A stretch of 15,618 nt of DNA from Bacteroidia bacterium. Its GTDB lineage: Bacteria; Bacteroidota; Bacteroidia; Flavobacteriales; Flavobacteriaceae. Shown piece after piece: positions 14,411 to 15,618 of this stretch. The DNA is taken from contig JAUIJW010000027.1 of assembly GCA_030431085.1 (NCBI GenBank), forward strand, positions 1 to 15,618, given 5' to 3'. How positions within the stretch are numbered: position 1 is the first letter of the stretch; each line of letters begins with the position of its first letter. The notes under the pieces were generated by a model that was given only the letters and a program-made list of their open reading frames with translations, was not told the DNA's origin and ran no database searches. The position numbers were made by a program, and so were the translations under genes.

Positions 14411-15166
14411 ATGAGTAAATTAGTAGGGAAAGTAGCAGTAGTTACTGGAGGTTCAAGAGATATAGGCCGAGCAGTATCTATTAAATTGGCAAAAGAAGGT
14501 GCCAAAGTAGTGGTAAATTATTTTGATAATAAACAAGATGGTTTAGACACCGTTAAAGAAATAGAAGATTTAGGAGGCCAAGCTATAGCCGTAGGTGCAG
14601 ATGTAACTAAACAAGAAGACATTGATCAAATGGTTGCCAAAACTAAAGAAGCTTTTGGCGATAAAGTAGATATTTTGGTAAATGTAGCAGGCGGTTTGTT
14701 TGCTAGAAAAACAATAGAAGAGGTAGATGAAAAATTCTATGATTTAATAATGGATGTTAATTTGAAATCTGTAGTTTTTGTAACACAAGCCTTTAAGCCA
14801 TTAATGGGAAAGGGTGGATCTATTGTTAATTTTGCCTCTCAAGCCGGTAGAGATGGCGGTGGTCCAGGCGCTTTTTTATACGCAGCCTCTAAAGGAGCTG
14901 TATCGACTTTAACAAGAGGTTTAGCTAAAGAATTCGGACCTCAAGGTATTCGAGTAAATGCTCTAAATCCTGGAATGATTGCTACCAAATTTCATGACGA
15001 TTTTACAAAAGATCAAGTGAGAGTAAATGTAGCCAATGCTACACCATTAAGAAGAGAAGGAACTGCTAATGAAGTGGCAGATTTGGTGGCCTATTTGGCC
15101 TCGGATGAAGCTTCGTTTTTAACAGGTAACAATGTTGATATTAATGGAGGTTTAGCATTTAGTTAA
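14411..15166 (+). CDS. SDR-family oxidoreductase, probable DEH reductase
   Basis: A 251-aa classical SDR. The coenzyme motif TGGSRDIG (12-19) has Asp17 in place of the usual second Gly. NVAGG (91-95) replaces NNAG. Catalytic residues are Ser143, Tyr157 and Lys161 (YAASK), and PGMIATKFHDDF (~187-198) forms the substrate loop. The C-terminal FLTGNNVDINGG is standard. It sits 28 nt after the hexuronate-type MFS carrier and is the last gene before a strong terminator. This supports reduction of imported DEH to 2-keto-3-deoxygluconate with NAD(P)H. It resembles the SDR at 1770 in motif spacing and substrate loop but differs along its length, so the two may differ in coenzyme or substrate. An ATG at 14406 leads to a stop at once and is not used. 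Confidence 0.87.
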   Translation: MSKLVGKVAVVTGGSRDIGRAVSIKLAKEGAKVVVNYFDNKQDGLDTVKEIEDLGGQAIAVGADVTKQEDIDQMVAKTKEAFGDKVDILVNVAGGLFARKTIEEVDEKFYDLIMDVNLKSVVFVTQAFKPLMGKGGSIVNFASQAGRDGGGPGAFLYAASKGAVSTLTRGLAKEFGPQGIRVNALNPGMIATKFHDDFTKDQVRVNVANATPLRREGTANEVADLVAYLASDEASFLTGNNVDINGGLAFS

Positions 15167-15228
15167 TGATATATTAGTGTAAAAACTTATTGAGTATGTT
15201 TTTATAACGATTGATATATTTCTTGAAC

Positions 15229-15257
15229 AAAAAATCCCGCTTTAAGCGGGATTTTTT
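15229..15257. terminator. Bidirectional intrinsic terminator
   Basis: The GC-rich stem ATCCCGC/GCGGGAT is flanked by A6 on the left and T6 on the right. The whole forms a 12-bp stem (15229-15240/15246-15257) with a 5-nt loop TTTAA. Because it has A-runs before and T-runs after, it can stop transcription in both directions. It lies 62 nt after the second SDR gene and 22 nt beyond the stop of the convergent minus-strand gene, and marks the end of the alginate locus. Confidence 0.93.
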
Positions 15258-15279
15258 CTACATTGTCATGAGAAATGGG

Positions 15280-15618
15280 TTACGGAGCGACCCATTCATT
15301 ATTTTCTTTATCTACATCGGCCATTAAACCTAGAGGGTCTATAGTAACACTTTTTACAGCTTTATTTACCTTTAAAATGTAATTTGGATTAGCCCATGGC
15401 CAAGCATTTTTCACCGTAGCTTGAGTAGGCTTATGTCCTAGCATTAATCTTGTAGGAATATTAAAAAGTTCTTCACTACCGTCTTGATAGGTTACCGTTA
15501 TATCTAATGGCATAGGCATTTTTCCAATTCTTTCTAAGGTAATTATTTGATCTGTTACATCTTTTATCCCGTAGTCTATGGTACTCGTAGTTTCAGTCCA
15601 ATAATTTAAATACCAATC
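15280..15618 (-). CDS. M1-family metallopeptidase, C-terminal end (5' part outside window)
   Basis: The minus-strand frame is open to the right edge; the stop is at 15280-15282. The visible ~112 residues begin DWYLNYWTETTSTIDYGIKD, continue through ITLERIGKMPMPLDI and a beta-rich stretch, and end with ITIDP-like TIDPLGLMADVDKENNEW. This matches the C-terminal tail of flavobacterial M1 (gluzincin) aminopeptidases as I know them. The HExxH zinc site would be upstream, outside the window, so activity cannot be checked. The Met at 15519 is internal to the open frame, not a start. The gene is convergent with the alginate locus, shares its terminator, and is probably a housekeeping neighbour rather than part of the PUL. 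Confidence 0.75.
   Translation of the reverse strand, partial: DWYLNYWTETTSTIDYGIKDVTDQIITLERIGKMPMPLDITVTYQDGSEELFNIPTRLMLGHKPTQATVKNAWPWANPNYILKVNKAVKSVTIDPLGLMADVDKENNEWVAP

Noticed and set aside
1..15618. CRISPR array, tRNA, rRNA, insertion sequence or prophage remains
   Set aside because: No regular spacer-repeat array, cloverleaf, transposase or terminal inverted repeats were seen on either strand; base and codon use look uniform across the locus.

Overview
The window looks like part of an alginate-utilisation locus (polysaccharide utilisation locus, PUL) from a marine member of the Bacteroidota, probably Flavobacteriaceae. The evidence is the SusC/SusD pair, lipoproteins with Bacteroidota-type lipoboxes, AT-rich DNA with A-rich start regions and no strong Shine-Dalgarno sites, -7 boxes resembling TAnnTTTG, and enzyme families specific to alginate (PL7, PL17, KdgF, DEH reductase-type SDRs). 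I cannot name the species from the sequence alone.

Layout. (1) 1-2540, plus strand: the 3' part of an Nramp-family metal transporter, a PL7 alginate lyase lipoprotein, and an SDR oxidoreductase. (2) 2583-5284: a promoter/operator, a PL17 oligoalginate lyase, and a KdgF-type cupin. (3) 5285-5662: a 378-bp gap with an inverted repeat, a promoter with three phased operator dyads, and a roughly 300-nt structured leader. (4) 5663-12060: susC, susD, a PKD-containing surface lipoprotein and a second PL7 lyase. (5) 12061-15166: an operator, a GntR/FCD regulator, a 231-bp structured intergenic leader, an MFS hexuronate-type transporter and a second SDR, closed by a strong bidirectional terminator. (6) 15280-15618, minus strand: the C-terminal end of an M1-family metallopeptidase, probably unrelated to the PUL.

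How the genes work together (inference from families): surface PL7 lyases cut alginate. The PKD lipoprotein and SusD capture the oligomers and SusC imports them into the periplasm. PL17, and perhaps the other PL7, reduce them to unsaturated monouronate. KdgF speeds conversion to the linear keto form (DEH), the MFS carrier moves the monomer into the cytoplasm, and one or both SDRs reduce DEH to KDG. KDG kinase and KDPG aldolase are not in the window. The GntR regulator probably senses a breakdown product: near-identical TTGGTwAACCAA dyads, resembling the ExuR/UxuR type of uronate operator, lie upstream of PL17, susC and gntR itself.

The most novel signal is a two-part RNA-like element shared by the susC leader and the gntR-MFS intergenic region. 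It consists of a hairpin presenting TGCACG in its loop, then 23-25 nt later the identical 12-mer GTTAAGAGGGAA. This looks like a conserved post-transcriptional control element that I cannot match to any known riboswitch class.
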